64,000 nucleotides of DNA from Rhodamnia argentea (taxonomy: Eukaryota; Streptophyta; Magnoliopsida; Myrtales; Myrtaceae): positions 28,343,948 to 28,407,947 of the forward strand of contig NC_063154.1 of the NCBI RefSeq assembly GCF_020921035.1, given 5' to 3'. The notes below the pieces were generated by a model. It was given only the letters and a program-made list of their open reading frames with translations. It made no database searches and was not told where the DNA came from. Below, piece by piece: positions 12,604 to 25,828 of the stretch (position 1 is its first letter; the number at the start of each line of letters is the position of its first letter). A program made the position numbers and the translations under genes.

Positions 12604-15600
12604 TCAGATTGGTTTTCCAGCTAACCAACGAGTATAGAAATCCAACGATTCCTGCGGCTTGTATTGAGGGACCGTAAGCCCCACTCACTGCACCGATGAC
12701 TAGAAAGTCATTATTAGCATCAGACGAGGAGATGACTAGTACAACGAGCGGCGCATGTGCAACTTAAAAGCAAAACAAAGGTTATTATCTACGGTATCAA
12801 CTATCAAAAGGTCAGGATTTGTGAATATGAACTTCAAACATCTCATTTCCAAGCATCGTACAAAATTAGGTCTTTAAGGATAAATAGAGCTTTTCTCTAG
12901 GATTCAGACACAGACAATTTTGTTTTTTGTCCTAGACATTGAGGTAGAACTTTTGACATTGCTGTGTATCCTGTCACATCTTTTATCCATGGAGATTAAG
13001 TAAATATTATCAGCATTACTCTATCACGTTGTGCAACATTCATGTTTGTTTTGATGGAGAAACCAAATTATGCAGAAAACGGCACACTCGTCGTGATCTT
13101 GTTCTATCATTGGTTCCTGACCTTGATAGTAAGTAATGTGAGGTTGTGGTCGTACCCTTGCAGATACCTGAAACTAGTTGGAAAAAGCTTGTATGCTTAG
13201 AGCGGCATAGCTTAATCACCAACAATGGCATTGTATTGTAATTTGAATTTGTGGATGCACTGAAGAAGCGACTGAAAATGGAAAAAGCAGAGGATTTATA
13301 CATCACTCTGCCAATGAGAGAGCGATCTAGACATCTCTACTCTTTCGCCCTGAGTACTAGTTAGTAAGATCATACCTTGCAGGCGCGAAGTATTGCTGCA
13401 AAACATGAGATGAAGCAAGAACTCACCCGGCAACTTGCTCGTTGGAGATCCACAACCTCCATTCATCGACAATTTTGTATCCAAGTGACCTGGTCCACTC
13501 TTGACTGCCGGTGTAAGGTACGACTGAATCATGATCTCCACTGAGAGCAGACACGGAACGTCAATTAACGACGATTAAACAAAAAAGACGTGACCATTAT
13601 CTAAAGAATGTGGTAAGGAATTTGTTGGACATCACCACACAACCGGTTATGCATCTAAACAGCATCAGATAGGTCAATTGACAAGTTAAAGTTGCATCAA
13701 CCTTAAGATCTTAAGAAAGTTTAGGATGGCAAGAAAAAAGATGTCTCAGCAATGCAGAGGGCATGAATATCACATATCTCACCTGTACACGAGTGCCCCG
13801 TATCCCTCAGAAATCCAACTTTTGGGATACAGGATCATACTTCCGGTATTAATGTCATATTTTCTCCTCACTCTAGAGGCGCATATTGCCGAAGGACCCG
13901 CCATACTTGCCTATTACATATCAAATAACCAAATGCCGGATCGAATAACTAGAAGCTCGACATTTCAGTGGCAAACAAGAGCAAATAATTCTGAATATTA
14001 CCGGTGCTGTGTGGATTGCTTCCCAAACTGCTTCGTCATTCAACCATAGTTGCGAAATCATCATTCTGCAAACTCACAAGTGAGAACATTATGGTATGTA
14101 ATAGAATACTAATGCTTGACTAATCTCAATGAGAGAATGAGAAGTCCGAATGCCGCACAATGCGTGGGATGTGAAATGTGTTTCCTGCTTGCAGACTCGA
14201 TGTGACTGTCTTCTCTTTTTCTGATAGCCAAAGAGGTGAATCGTAACCGAACATTCTTTTTCTAGTGGCAAGAGGCTTTTCAGTCACCCCCAACTGATGG
14301 AGGCCGAAAGGCAGACTCCTGACCTTGTCATCTGGGTAACGGTAGCACGGCTCGAGAATGTTGTGCCTATTTAAACCTGTCAGAACCTAGAAAGTGGTGG
14401 GAAAAAATTGTCAATTTACCGACCGAATCCCACTTGCAAATCTATTGGTGGGTAGTATCAGTTCTATTGCTTTTAAAGCTAATAACCATGATTAAAATTA
14501 CTGGGAAAGGGACACTATCGCACCGCCAAGGCCTTGAGAATACTCTTGAGGCATCGATCATTTGGGGGGTCATAAAACTTCCCTTTACGTGTTGCCTGCC
14601 AATCCTGCAGAACCAAGTGCAAGCTCCTGCTAAATATAATTAGTGCTAGCTTCCTGGTTTAACCGACATCAAAGATGTCGCTTGAGATCAGGGCCATGCT
14701 GAAGAAGAAAGGCATAAGGCCGTTGCCATCGTGGTCATCATCTGCAATAGCATTTCCAATGAGGTAACCATGCAGCAAGGTACGTATAAAAAGTTCAGTT
14801 AGTCAGAGCCATCATCATGGAATTGGGTATTGCCCAAGTCTCGCAGCAGAGGATGAGAAGAGGAGATCCATATCTGAAATTGATAAGAGGCTTTTCGCCT
14901 TTTTTAATTCCTGAAAGAGAAGTTCATTGGCAATTACTGACAGAATTCGACAGATGAACCTGGAATTTTGTTGAGTCCACCACACCTTTTACTTCTTTGG
15001 AGGCAAGAGTTGGCACATAAACTCTGGCACACGATTCTCCTGATATATAGAATGGATTTGAGAGGTACTCTGGATAGAGCTCGAACCACTGAATCCAAGA
15101 AACAAATAATTCAGCGGCTTGATATTATGAGATTAAGATGGGTGCTTCTGTACAGTGGCTTATTAGCAGCTGCTCTACCACAATTCCACTTATTCCATTC
15201 CTGTTAAGGAGGGCCTTGGATGGTTACCTTGAGAAGAGAGACATGCGTATTGGAGGCAGTTTGAAGGTCTCCCGTCACATAATTCTGTGGATCGTCAGAG
15301 TAGATAAAACCACTCCACATGGAGAATCCAAACAGATGATGTTGGAGACCTGAAAAATGAGCAAGAGCACTTCATTGTAAACCTCACAAAACACTGAGTC
15401 ATAAATTGTACTAGGCCAACATGCAATCCAGTAAATAAACAGAAAAGTTCACAGAACAGAACTGATTTTACAGACCTTTGACCAGCTGAAGGGATTTAGC
15501 TGAAGTATAGGCAAAGCTTCCTTTTGACTTTCCTGTTTGAAAATTGAATGGTCCTGCAAGTAGGTAATGGACATGAAAAATGGGACCTTACAACGCGTGT

Positions 15601-15956
15601 GCGTGTGAAAGTTCGGTGCTTAATTCTAATACCATGTTCATAAACAAAACCGTCAAAGCTCGAGCAACTGGGCCCTCCGTTAAGCCCCAGTACTACAGGG
15701 TCCTTGCTAGGATTCCTTTCTGATGCACCTGAAAATGCCGGACTTAGAAATCTCTTAGTCAATTAAGCGAGCCTGAGATCAAAATGACGGTTAGGACAAT
15801 GGTGGATTATGTACCCTACATAGTGATTAGAGGTAGAGTGCCATCAAACCCCGGTACGTGAGTAATGAGGAATTCATCAGGAGCTGCTCCGACAGCTAAA
15901 ACAGTCAAAGCCAGGCCTAGCATTACACCATAAGTGAACCTGAAGACCGTTATCAT
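12604..15956 (-). pseudogene. SCPL-1, dead serine carboxypeptidase-like gene
   Basis: The same 14-exon layout as SCPL-2 and SCPL-3 is traceable from an ATG at 15954-15956 to the stop at 12604. It has several independent lesions. Exon 1 keeps a signal-peptide-like start and THVPGFDGT but loses one base before its donor. Exon 2 lacks its first third, and the oxyanion-hole motif reads NGGPSCSS with the preceding Trp changed to Gly. The nucleophile motif GESYAG has become GESCAR (about 15025). In the last exon the first codon is TGA, and the catalytic His codon CAT has become CTT, so GHTVP reads GLTVP (about 12675-12690). These cannot be rescued by alternative splicing. It is more diverged from SCPL-2 and -3 than those two are from each other, so it is the older or faster-decaying copy. 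Confidence 0.9.
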
Positions 15957-16431
15957 TCAGGAGAGATAATAGTTCTGTGACTTCAACCGTACCATATGTT
16001 GTTACTGATTAATGTAGATGAGACAGGGTGTCAAGGAGGTGATAAGATATATAATGTCGTTTGCGCTAGGAGGCAAGTGGAAGAGAATGACCGAAACACC
16101 GGGACATCCATTACGGTTCATAAGACATGTAGACAGGAAAATGGAAGGTGAAAGAGACAAACCGAAGAGACATATAAATGCTTTACGCCATCATTGACTA
16201 AAGGAATCCAATGATGTGGACGAGATAAACTGGTGAAAACAATGCGAGAAGAGACAGATATAAGAGTGGTTGGAGATGCTCCGCGCAATCATTGGCCTTA
16301 GTCCTAGAGAAAAGCTCAATTTATCCGCCCAATCATCTTGCTTGGTCGGTACCGGCAGATTGACTCTCCCACACAAGCTCATTGACTGGCAAACCACAAA
16401 GGACCTTAGCGGCTGTGTTTCGCTCGAATGG

Positions 16432-17239
16432 TTACAAACAGCTTACACAAGTGCGCATACAACCTCCACTCTCGATATCCGTGCATTTTTTTGCCTCAGC
16501 TAGTTTTAGCCGCGAGAGGGCCGCACCACTGAACACGAACCAATTCAGTGTGAAATTTACTCCATGATGGAGTGGAGGCCAATCAGTTAGCACCGGCCCC
16601 TTCACTGGGAATAGAGACGACAACTCGAAATATGGCAAGCCTACTTCACGGATTCTGCTCCAACATGCGGTAGACCACGAGGTCGTGAATGTCGCCATGG
16701 TGCACATGTCGCCTAACTTGTGAGTAAAGCGCAGGCCGATCACAAGTCCCCTGCACTTGAACATGTTCGCTTGAATCACCACTAGCGGATTGCCGGCCAG
16801 TCCCAGCGGGAACTCAAACAGACGGCCGAGCAGGTCCACATCCAACTCTCCCTGGAGGAGCTGGTCAAGATGACCATTCACTTCGGTGCGCACAAGTTCT
16901 ACTCCTTGTCGTTACAGTCGATAAAGAGCCCTTCTTTGACGAACCAACCAGCTAGAGGGTAGAAGATTGCTAGGGCATCAGGAGGTGACCCTCAGATGAG
17001 ATAGCAAGCTTTTCCTTGGGCATCGTCATTCCAGCACTGGATTTATTCGGGTAAAGTCGCGCACATGCCTCACTGGAGGTTACGCCAGATGTGATGAGCA
17101 CTAGCAGTAAACTTCTTTCAGAAATAGAGCAATGTTGACGTTTAATGACAACTGATCCTGACCAATCTGACGTTGCACGAACTAGGGTCACTGCTCGTGG
17201 TATTTCCTTTGGATGACTGTGATTGTACAAGGAGCACAA
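16432..17239 (-). pseudogene. BAHD acyltransferase fragment (BAHD-2)
   Basis: This is the N-terminal half of a BAHD acyltransferase. Recognisable pieces in order are LYPNKSS (about 17050), AIFYPLAGW (about 16960), FIDCND (about 16925), LDQLLQG, the catalytic HxxxD as HKLGD, and NWFVFSGAALSRLK. One base is missing after FIDCND (one C fewer than in the copy at 52800-52820), which creates an in-frame TAG. The upstream join before AIFYPLAG is also out of frame. The C-terminal half with DFGWG is absent. It lies immediately downstream of SCPL-2 on the same strand. Confidence 0.85.
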
Positions 17240-17926
17240 AGGGAGTGTGCCATTAGCATACCCAATTAAGTGTCATATCCTATCGGCTAAGTATGAAACC
17301 GGGCATGCCAGGATTAGAATTCAGCAGGCATAAGCTCAAGTGTTAATTGAGCAGAAGCATTCAGCATGATCAGATTTTGGTGTAAGGCTTGATTATGGAT
17401 GTTTACTTGTTTTCAGCCATGGTAGGAAGAAGAATTGATCGGTGTCGCGGAAGTACTACGCCTCAGATGCATAAAGGATAAAGGGTTTTGGATTCTAAGA
17501 GATCCTCATCGTATTGCGTTACAAGAATTGAGGCTTGATTTTGAACTATGACGATACCAATCAGCCTAACATGGAGATCAGAACAAGTGCAAGAAGTCAC
17601 AGTATAGCTAGAAATCATGATTGGTTAGTCGTTGTTGATGAGGATTACATCAGTCGAACTTTACCGGATGCAATACCAGAACTCATTTCTTCTAGTCTCT
17701 TCGGAGACATTGACCAAAAGTTGGATTACTGATCTCTCCCCATGTTAGAATGTAGACCAAATTCAAGTTGGTTGTGTTAAGAACAGTGGAGAAATAAAGA
17801 AACCGTAAGGCCAGGATCTTATTGAAACTTGATGGACTTTTGGAGTACATAAGTTCTACTTGTCCTGCACTTAGCCTAAATGGTAGAAGGATTCCAATTC
17901 CGTGAACCAGAGGCAATGCAGTAATG

Positions 17927-20900
17927 TCAGATTGGTTTTTCATCTAACCAACGAGTATAGAAGTCCAACGATTCCTGCGGCTTGTATTGAGGGACCATAT
18001 GCCCGGCTCCCTGCACCCATTGACAAGATGGTTATCGTTAGCATCAGACAAGGAGATGACTTGTGCAACGAGCAGCGCATGTGCAAGTAGAAATAGATCA
18101 GCTTGAGTGCATTCCAGTAAAACAAAGAGCAGAAATTGTTTCTGAGCGTTAAAAGAGAAAGGAACGTTATTATCTTCGGTATCAACTGTCAAAAGGTCAG
18201 GATTTGTGAATTCGAACTTCAAACATCTCATTTCCAAACATCAAATCAAATTAGTTCATTAAGGATAAATTGAGCTTTTCTCTAGGATTCAGACACAGAC
18301 AACATTTTATTTTTTTTGTCCTAGACACTGGTGAAGTCACATCTTTTACCCATAGAGATTAAGTACATATTATTAGCATTACTCTATCGCGTTGTTCAAC
18401 ATTCCAGTTTGTTTTCAACGGAGCAACCAAAGTATGCAGAAAACAGCACACTTGCCATGACCTTGTTCCAGTCTTTTCGTGCAACGAATTGTCAATCTTA
18501 GCATATGATTGGTAAGAAAGTTTATTGGTTCCTGACCTTGATAGTTAGAAAGGTGAGGTTGTGGTCATACCCTTGCAGATACCTGAAACAAGTTGGCGCA
18601 GAATGTATGCTTAGAGCAGTATAGCGTAATGACCCGCAATGGCATTGCACAGCAATTTGAATTTGTCGATGCACTTAAAAGCGACTGAAAATGGAAAAAA
18701 AAAACAAAGGATTTGTATGTCACTCTGTCGATGAGAGAGCAATTTAGACATCTCTACTCTTTCACCATGAGTACTAGTCAGTAAGATCATACCTTGCAGG
18801 CGCTAAGTATTGCTGCAAAACATGAGATGAAGTAAGAACTCACCCGGCGACTTGCTCGTTGGAGATCCACGATCTCCATTCATCGACAATTTTGTATCCA
18901 AGTGACCTGGTCCACGCTTGAGTGCCGGTGTAAGGTACGACTGAATCATGATCTCCACTGAGAGCAGACAAAGAACATCAATTAACAACAATCAAACAAA
19001 AAAGACGGGACCATCATCTAAAGAATGTGGTAAGGAATTGTTGGACATCACTACACGACCTATTATGCATCTAAACAGCATCAGAATGTTTAGGATGGCA
19101 AGAAGAGATGTCTCAGGGATGCAGAGCCGCATGAATATCACATATCTCACCTGAATATGAGCGCCCTGTATCCCTCAGAAATCAAACTTTTATGATACGG
19201 GATCATACTTCCTGTATCAATGGTATAATTTAACCTCACTCTAGTGGCGCATATCTCCCAAGGACCCGCCACGCTCGCCTATCGCATATAAAATAAGCAA
19301 ATGCCCGATTAAATAACTAGAAGCTCAACATTTCTGTGGCAGACAAGAGCAAATGATTCAACATATTACCGGTGCTGCGTGGATTGCTTCCCGAACTGCT
19401 TCGTCATTTAACCATGCGGTTGCAAAATCATCATTCTGCAAACACAACTGAGAACATTATGGAAGGAAGTATAATACTAATGTTTGACTTATGTCGAGAG
19501 GAGAATGAGGATGGCTTGGGTCTCCGCTGACGGGCATTCGGACTCGCACTATCAGTCTTGCTAACTTAATGTTTAATCCAAGCCTCCATTTTTCATCTTA
19601 AATATAACCAACAAGCATAGCGACTGAGATTGAAGATTCTAGCTTTCTCAGAAAGTACTAAAATAGTCACCCTGCTTACTTTTATGTTGTCCTGGAATTT
19701 TATTTGTCACCACAATGTGAGAATGGAAAGGCGATAGAAATCCGATCATGCACACTAAAAAGTCTGAATCACTCACAATGCATGGGATGTGAAATGCTTT
19801 CGCCTGTTGGAGACTCGATGTGACCGTGTTCTCTTGTTCTGATAGCCAAAGTTGTGAACCATAACCAAACATTCTTTTTCTTGTGTAGAGAGGCTTCTCA
19901 GTCACCCCCAACTGATGGAGGCCAAAAGGCAGACTCATTGCCTTGCCATCCGGGTAACGGTAGCACGGCTCGAGAATGTCGTACATATTTAAACCTGTCA
20001 GAGCCTGGAAAGTAGCGGGAAAAAAAACGTCAATTTACCCATGCGAATCCCACTTGCAAATCTATTTGCGGTTGGTATCAGTTCTATTGGTTTGAAAGCT
20101 GATAAACATGTTCCAAATTACTGAGAAAGGGACACCGTCGCACTGCGTACGCCTTGAGAATGTTCTTGCAGCATCGGTCATTTGGGGGGTCATAGAACTT
20201 CCCTTTACATGTAGCCTGACAATCCTGCAGAATCAATTGTAAGCTCCTGCTAAACATACTTGTGGGACTTTTATGATAGCACATGTCCCCTAGTTAGTGC
20301 TAGCTTTCCTGTTTAACTGACCTCAAAGATGTCCATCGAGATCAGCGCCATACCGAAGATGAAAGGCACGTAGCCATTTCCATCATATTCGTCATCTGCA
20401 ATCCCATTACCAATGAGGTAACCCTGCAGTAAGGTACATTTTTTCCACAGTCAAAAAGTTCAGACAGTCAAAGCTATCACCATGGAATTGGGTATACCCC
20501 AAGTCTTTCAGCAGAGATGAGAAGAAGAGAGATACCTTGAAATTGATATGAGGCTTTTCACCTTGTTTAATTCCTGAAAGAAAATTTCATTTGCAATTAC
20601 CAACAAAACATCGACAGATGAACCTGGAATTTTGTTTGAGTTCACCATACCTTTTACTACTTTGGAGGCAAGAGTCGGAATGTAAACTCCAGCATACGAC
20701 TCTCCTGATATATAGAATGGATTCGAAAGGAATTCTGGATAGAGCTCGAACCACTGAATCCAAAAAACGAATAATTAGCAGCTGCTCTACCGCTATCCTG
20801 TTTATTCAGTTCCTGTAAATTAACCTGCTGGGTTAAGCCTAACATATTCATATTCGTGCAGGACCTGTTACCTCGAGAAGAAAGGCGTGCGTATCGGAGG

Positions 20901-21660
20901 CAGTTTGAAGGTCTCCCGTCACATAATTCTGTGGATCTTCAGAGTATGATAAACCCACTCCACATGGAGAATCCAAATAGATAGTGTTGGAGACCTGCAA
21001 AATGAGCAAGAGCACTTCATTGTAGTCCTCACAAAACAAGGAGTTAGAAATTATCCTACACCGACATTCAATCCAGCAAGTGAATGGAAAAGTTCACAGA
21101 ACAGAAATGATTTTACAGACCTTAGACCAGCTGAAGGGATTGAGCTGAAGTATAGGCAAGCTTCCATTTGACTCTCCCGCTTGAAAATTAAATGGTCCTG
21201 CATATAGGCATGGGCATGAAAATGGGACCTCACAACATGTGACCATGAAAACATCATCATCTCGGTTCAGTGCTTAATTCGAATACCATGTTCATAAACA
21301 AAACCGTCGAAGCTGGAGCAACCGGGTCCTCCGTTAAGCCACAGTACTACAGGGTCCTTGCTAGGATTCCTTTCAGACACAATGAAATAGTAGAACAAAT
21401 TCTTCTTTCCAGGATTCCCCTCTATGGCCACATACCTGCAGATACCGAACCAGAATTGTCTTAGTCAACTAAACAAGCCTGAGATCGAAACGACGGTTAG
21501 GAAAATGGTGGAATATGTACCCTGCATGATGATTAGAGGGTAAAGTGCCATCAAAGCCCGGTACATGAGTAATGAGGGATTCATCAGGAGCCGCTCCGAC
21601 AGCTAAAACAGTCAAAACGAAGCCTAGTATTACACCAGAAGTGAAACCGAAGACCGTCAT
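17927..21660 (-). CDS. SCPL-2, serine carboxypeptidase-like protein (SCPL20-type), intact
   Basis: Fourteen exons with GT-AG junctions on the minus strand: 21660-21521, 21435-21287, 21197-21121, 20994-20872, 20753-20651, 20573-20536, 20423-20322, 20224-20144, 20004-19777, 19435-19370, 19278-19151, 18957-18844, 18582-18537, 18010-17927. Phases agree throughout and give 492 codons plus stop, normal for the family (about 490-500). Residues 1-22 form a hydrophobic signal peptide starting MTVFGFTSG. The oxyanion region is NGGPGCSS (81-88). The catalytic triad is Ser182 in GESYAG, Asp416 in GDHDSVVP and His469 in GAGHMVPQ. N-glycosylation sites occur in SNGSL, NYTID and HNLTF. Family knowledge predicts a secretory or vacuolar alpha/beta-hydrolase acting as a peptidase or, in some relatives, an acyltransferase using glucose esters. 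SCPL20-like members are usually peptidase-type; the substrate is unknown. It lies between two BAHD fragments and is a near-twin of SCPL-3. Confidence 0.95.
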
Positions 21661-21996
21661 AATTCCGAACAGATCATCAAAAGTTCTCCGATTACGATCG
21701 TACCCTGTATTGTTACAAATCTTATATAGACGAGAAAGGGTGGCGAGGACGTGATATGGCATATAATGACGTTTGTGCTCCGAGGCGAGCGGACGAGAAT
21801 GACAGAAACACAAGGACGTCCATTACAGCAACATAAGACATGCAGAAAGGAAAAATTGGAGGGGAAAGAGACAAACCAGAAGGGACATTCAAATGCCTTT
21901 ATGCAATCATTGACTAAAGAAATCCAATGCTGTGGACGAGATGAAATGGTGAGAACAATGAGAGAAGATACCAGACACAAGCAGTAAGGAGAAGAG

Positions 21997-23780
21997 ACAA
22001 ATGTAAAGAGTGGTTGAAGATTCTCTGTGCAATCATTGGCATTCCTCCTAGAGGATTAATTCAAAGTGGCCATGCCTGAGTTTGCATTCTAATCCTATGA
22101 CCCTTAGACATTTTAGTCAGGTCTGTTCCATCCAGCACTACCAGAGAAAGATTGATGTGAGACCTCAACTTACAAGCCGAGCTACTCGAGCTTAAGCCGC
22201 TAAACACTTGTAATGTGTATTGGAATATATAATTATTAAATCACGCCTTCTTTTATAAGCTTAAGCTTTTAGAACAGTTAGTTGTGATCCCATCAAATCT
22301 TTCATGGTATCAGAGCAAGAGATTCTGAGTTCAAATCTTTTCAGGCCTCTATTCGCCCCAATGAATATTTCCACGCTTAGTACTAGGCAAAAGACCGGAC
22401 TAAGCGTGAGGGAGAGTATTGGAATATATAAATATTAAACCACGCCTTCTTTTATAAGCTTAAGCTTTTAGAGCAGTTGACTGTGGTCCCATAAAATCTT
22501 TCAATGTGATCGATTCAAATCTTAACGAGCTCGTGCGGACGTGAACATAACACCCATATGGCTCGATCTTCGCAACACTTCGCCTAATGCGAGAAACCCA
22601 TAAATCCAATCGTTATAGGCTCACTTTCTATGTACATTCGAGATCAAATCGTCCTAAACGATATGTATAAAGAGTACTCTAACACGACATCGTTTCGCAT
22701 GATATACCGACACCCCATATGTGTAACATCTGATGCGATTTGGAAACTGGATTTGCTGACAACCTGTGCCCCTAACGTAGGATAATCGAGCCGAATTGAG
22801 TTGAGCTATATCCAATCGGGCATATCGCGCAGTAAGGCTAGCTTGGAAGAATCCAAGCTCATCCGAGTTTGAGCATTAGACCGAGCAAAGCCTAACTGAG
22901 CTCGATGACACCAGTAGAGGATGATAAGGATTTCTAGACTTGGACCTTTCCACTCCAGAAAAGTCTTGTTTTTGAGTTTCCGCATGGAGACAGATGATTA
23001 GTTTCTTTACGGTCAATACGTGAATTTGAAAAGGAGGAGATCTAGAAGAATATGGTCCAGTTCCCCGTTTATGGTGAACCCACCCATCCGGACCGGATCG
23101 GATATCTTTTTTTTTATTTCATGTTTTTTTTTAAATTTCCAAATACTAATTCCAGTTCTTTTCTCGCTCAGACTCAATCATACTCGTCACTCACGCCTCT
23201 TGCTCTCGCTTCTACGGTTTCAGTCATGCAACGTTCATGTCCTTCACGCGGCTCGACGCCTCTCGCTCATTGTAGCTTTGTTCGTGGAGATGATCATCAT
23301 GTTTAGCTTATCATGAGCTAGCTTGTTCTACTCGTGTAGTAATTTAGATCATATAATAGCACTTGCAGTTTTGCAGGGAAGACTTGGCATGATCATGAAC
23401 CCACTTGGGAATCGGATCGGACCGGTTGGATTGGTTCCTGTGTAGGTCCAAGACTAGGTAAACTGGCTCACGACATGTTGCTTTTTATTTATTAAACAGA
23501 TAAATAAAATCAAAAATTTTAACATCAAAGGAAAATGCTTTTCCGCCGAGAGAATGAAAGGCAAAGTAGACCTTCGGTCTACGATCAATCGCCCCTCTCC
23601 GATTCCATCTCCACCACGCATGCCCACCTTCGCAGTCTTCGCCGAGCTTAGTTCTAAAATCAGCAAACTGTCGCCGCCCCGAATCTGTTCCAAATAATCA
23701 CCGGGCGACCTCAGGTCCAAGCCAGATTAGGTCTCATGGCCACGCACACGCATACTATTCAACGACTGGGCCTGAAAGTT
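21997..23780. other. 5' flank of SCPL-2 and duplicated non-coding DNA
   Basis: Apart from the TRIM at 22218-22503 I see no gene. The segment 22545-23780 is shared with 58090-59812, which suggests both SCPL genes keep the same distal upstream region. 23040-23720 contains short open frames on both strands with no recognisable product. 23400-23440 has 'cggaccggtt'-type phrases also present near 59450. Confidence 0.6.
22218..22503 (+). mobile_element. TRIM retrotransposon (286 bp, TSD ATGTG)
   Basis: Two 87-bp direct repeats (22218-22304 and 22417-22503), both starting TATTGGAATATATAA and ending CTTTCA, act as miniature LTRs. The sequence TGGTATCAGAGC (22305-22316), directly after the left repeat, is the standard primer-binding site complementary to initiator methionine tRNA. 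A purine tract (gagggagag, 22408-22416) abuts the right repeat. The element is flanked by a perfect 5-bp duplication ATGTG (22213-22217, 22504-22508). It has no coding capacity, so it must have been mobilised in trans by an autonomous LTR element. The paralogous segment at 58080 lacks it, but through a larger deletion. Confidence 0.95.
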
Positions 23781-23850
23781 GGGTTTTTTTCCAATTTAAT
23801 TTTCAAAAAAAAATTACGAAATTATTTTTAAAAAAAATATTTACAAATTT
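23781..23850 (+). repeat. MULE-1 left terminal inverted repeat
   Basis: 70 bp from GGGTTTTTTTCC to TACAAATTT. It pairs as an inverted repeat with 36014-36080. Confidence 0.9.
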
Positions 23851-25828
23851 CAACGACTCGACCCCCGATCCTCCTGAAAAATGTCAACGGAAAGGGAGTG
23901 AGAAAACTCAGCAAGTCAGAGTTCTAAGTCACCGACTAAATTATGTAATAAAGTGAATAGATAATGGTGAACAACCAAATAAATTACTTGGCGTATCCAT
24001 CTCATTCATCTCGAGTAGCGTTCATGTACTCATATGTGGGTGATGTTAATGCATGTCATGTATTCGTACACTCATATTGATGTCTCGTTCCACCACAGAG
24101 ATGGGTCCAGATCACACAGCAAGACCGCCCGGATCACACAGCAGAACCGCCCAAATCACACACCGGGGTCTTCTCATACACTCCATAGGATATCACCGGG
24201 CACAAGGCCCATTCATTTGAACCTCACTCAATTTACTCTCATGAAATGCATGCTCATATGATGCAAAGTTTGATTTCTCAAAAACAAGTTATGTAACAAC
24301 AATCGATTCACATGTTCAATTCTGGTATCTTTCTAGTTTGACTCCACTAGCACAATTTACTGTTAACTGGACTACTTACAAGATGTTAATCCAAGGTTGT
24401 TCCAACATTTCAATTGTAAGGTTTCTACCTGCTAAACCTTACTAGAAGCTTCAATTCTTGTCATCCATCTACCGCTAGCTACACAAGTCCTATTGAAGTT
24501 TCCCTTTATTCATTCTCCGGCTTCACTGAAAGCTTAAGGAAACAAACTACCTGGAGTTACTCTCATTGATCATACGGTCGTCCCTTAGTCCAAAGCCCCC
24601 AACTCGGCTCCTCGGCAACACCTCAACCTCCCCTGCACACGGAGGCTGGGCCCGACATACACGCAACAACTCCACGACATTTCCCACAACCGTTGACATC
24701 TCAGCCCGACCAGCCTATCATCTATGCACCTCTACTTTATGGCAAAACAAAGTCAGTAACAACGATAGGACCCGATACGGAGTAATACCTCGTGCGACTC
24801 TACTGGAAGTTTCACCGAAATTACCCAACCTGCACACATCCACTCATCTTTCGGATGAGACCCGTAGGTCACCTCACCCACATTCAATTCACACATCCAT
24901 TCAATCGTTTATTCCAGTTTCACTCCCCCTGATCTAGCACCGAAATCAGCTCAGATTTGGCCATCGTTCAATCTCGAAATCCAACACCCATTACACAATT
25001 TAGTAAATGGGTTAGGACTTGACTTGCCTTGGGTAAAACCAAACTGTTGCACTTGAACCGCTAGTGGCCGGAAAGCCGACGACACTGGGTCGGCGACACA
25101 AGCTACGGCAGAGAGAGGGACGTTGTTGCGGATTCGCCACAAGCTGGGGCTCACCCTCCTCAAGTTTCACTTCCTTGTTTGAAGCTCGATGAAGATGGAA
25201 TCAAGATTGTCAATGAAGTGAGCCCCAGCCGCCTTCCATCACTCTTCGTGTTGCGGCCACCGAAAGCGCAAGAGGGCTAGTCAAGATTGAGGAAGCGAGA
25301 AGCCACAATCGAGGGCAGGCCTTGTGAATTCGCCGTCATCATATGGCGGTGTCGCCGATTCAAGAATGAGCGAAGGGACTGCTGGTTCAAGAACGAGCAG
25401 TTCCATGAGGTGTTGTCAAAGGAAGGGGATGAATTAGAGGAAAAGAAGTTAGTGAGAAATAGTCTCTGGAGTGTGGTGTGTCGTAAGAAGAAAATAAAAA
25501 GAGAAGAAGGTGGCAAAGGTATGGGAAATTGACAACACGTGGAGGACACGTAGGAGAAAAACGGAGTAGCGTGGGGGCTTAAATAAAAAGCCTTCACAAT
25601 TCGGTTGCGAACCGAATTCGCACTAGGACCAGTTTGATAACTAAGTTCATAAAATAAACCAACACCACCAATCACGAACATTGCGTCCACTATTCTCATA
25701 GTCTCAAGATAATCCATCATGTCAAATATATAACCATTTTCCCAAAACTCATCCGTTTAATAATAATTGGAATCCAATAAATACCATTTCGCTTAATAAA
25801 CCGGCCGCCAAAAATTCGGGACGTTACA
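23851..25828 (-). mobile_element. Gypsy-like LTR sequence inside MULE-1 (edges partly uncertain)
   Basis: Read on the minus strand, the right edge begins TGTAACGTCCCGAATTTTTG at 25828, a start I recognise from plant Ty3/gypsy LTRs. Near the other end, 'ttgctgagttttctcact' (minus, about 23900-23920) fits the late part of such LTRs. An imperfect 22-bp tandem motif (atcacacagcaGAACCGCCC type, 24110-24165) lies inside. It has no gag-pol. The nearest 5 bases on the right are GCTGG and I found no matching duplication on the left, so the left boundary is only the inner edge of the MULE TIR. Open frames at 25277-25720 and 24566-24937 look like shadows. Confidence 0.55.

Noticed and set aside
25277-25720. 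147-codon minus-strand open frame
   Set aside because: It lies within LTR-type sequence, has no domain, and the opposite strand is also open. Treated as LTR sequence.
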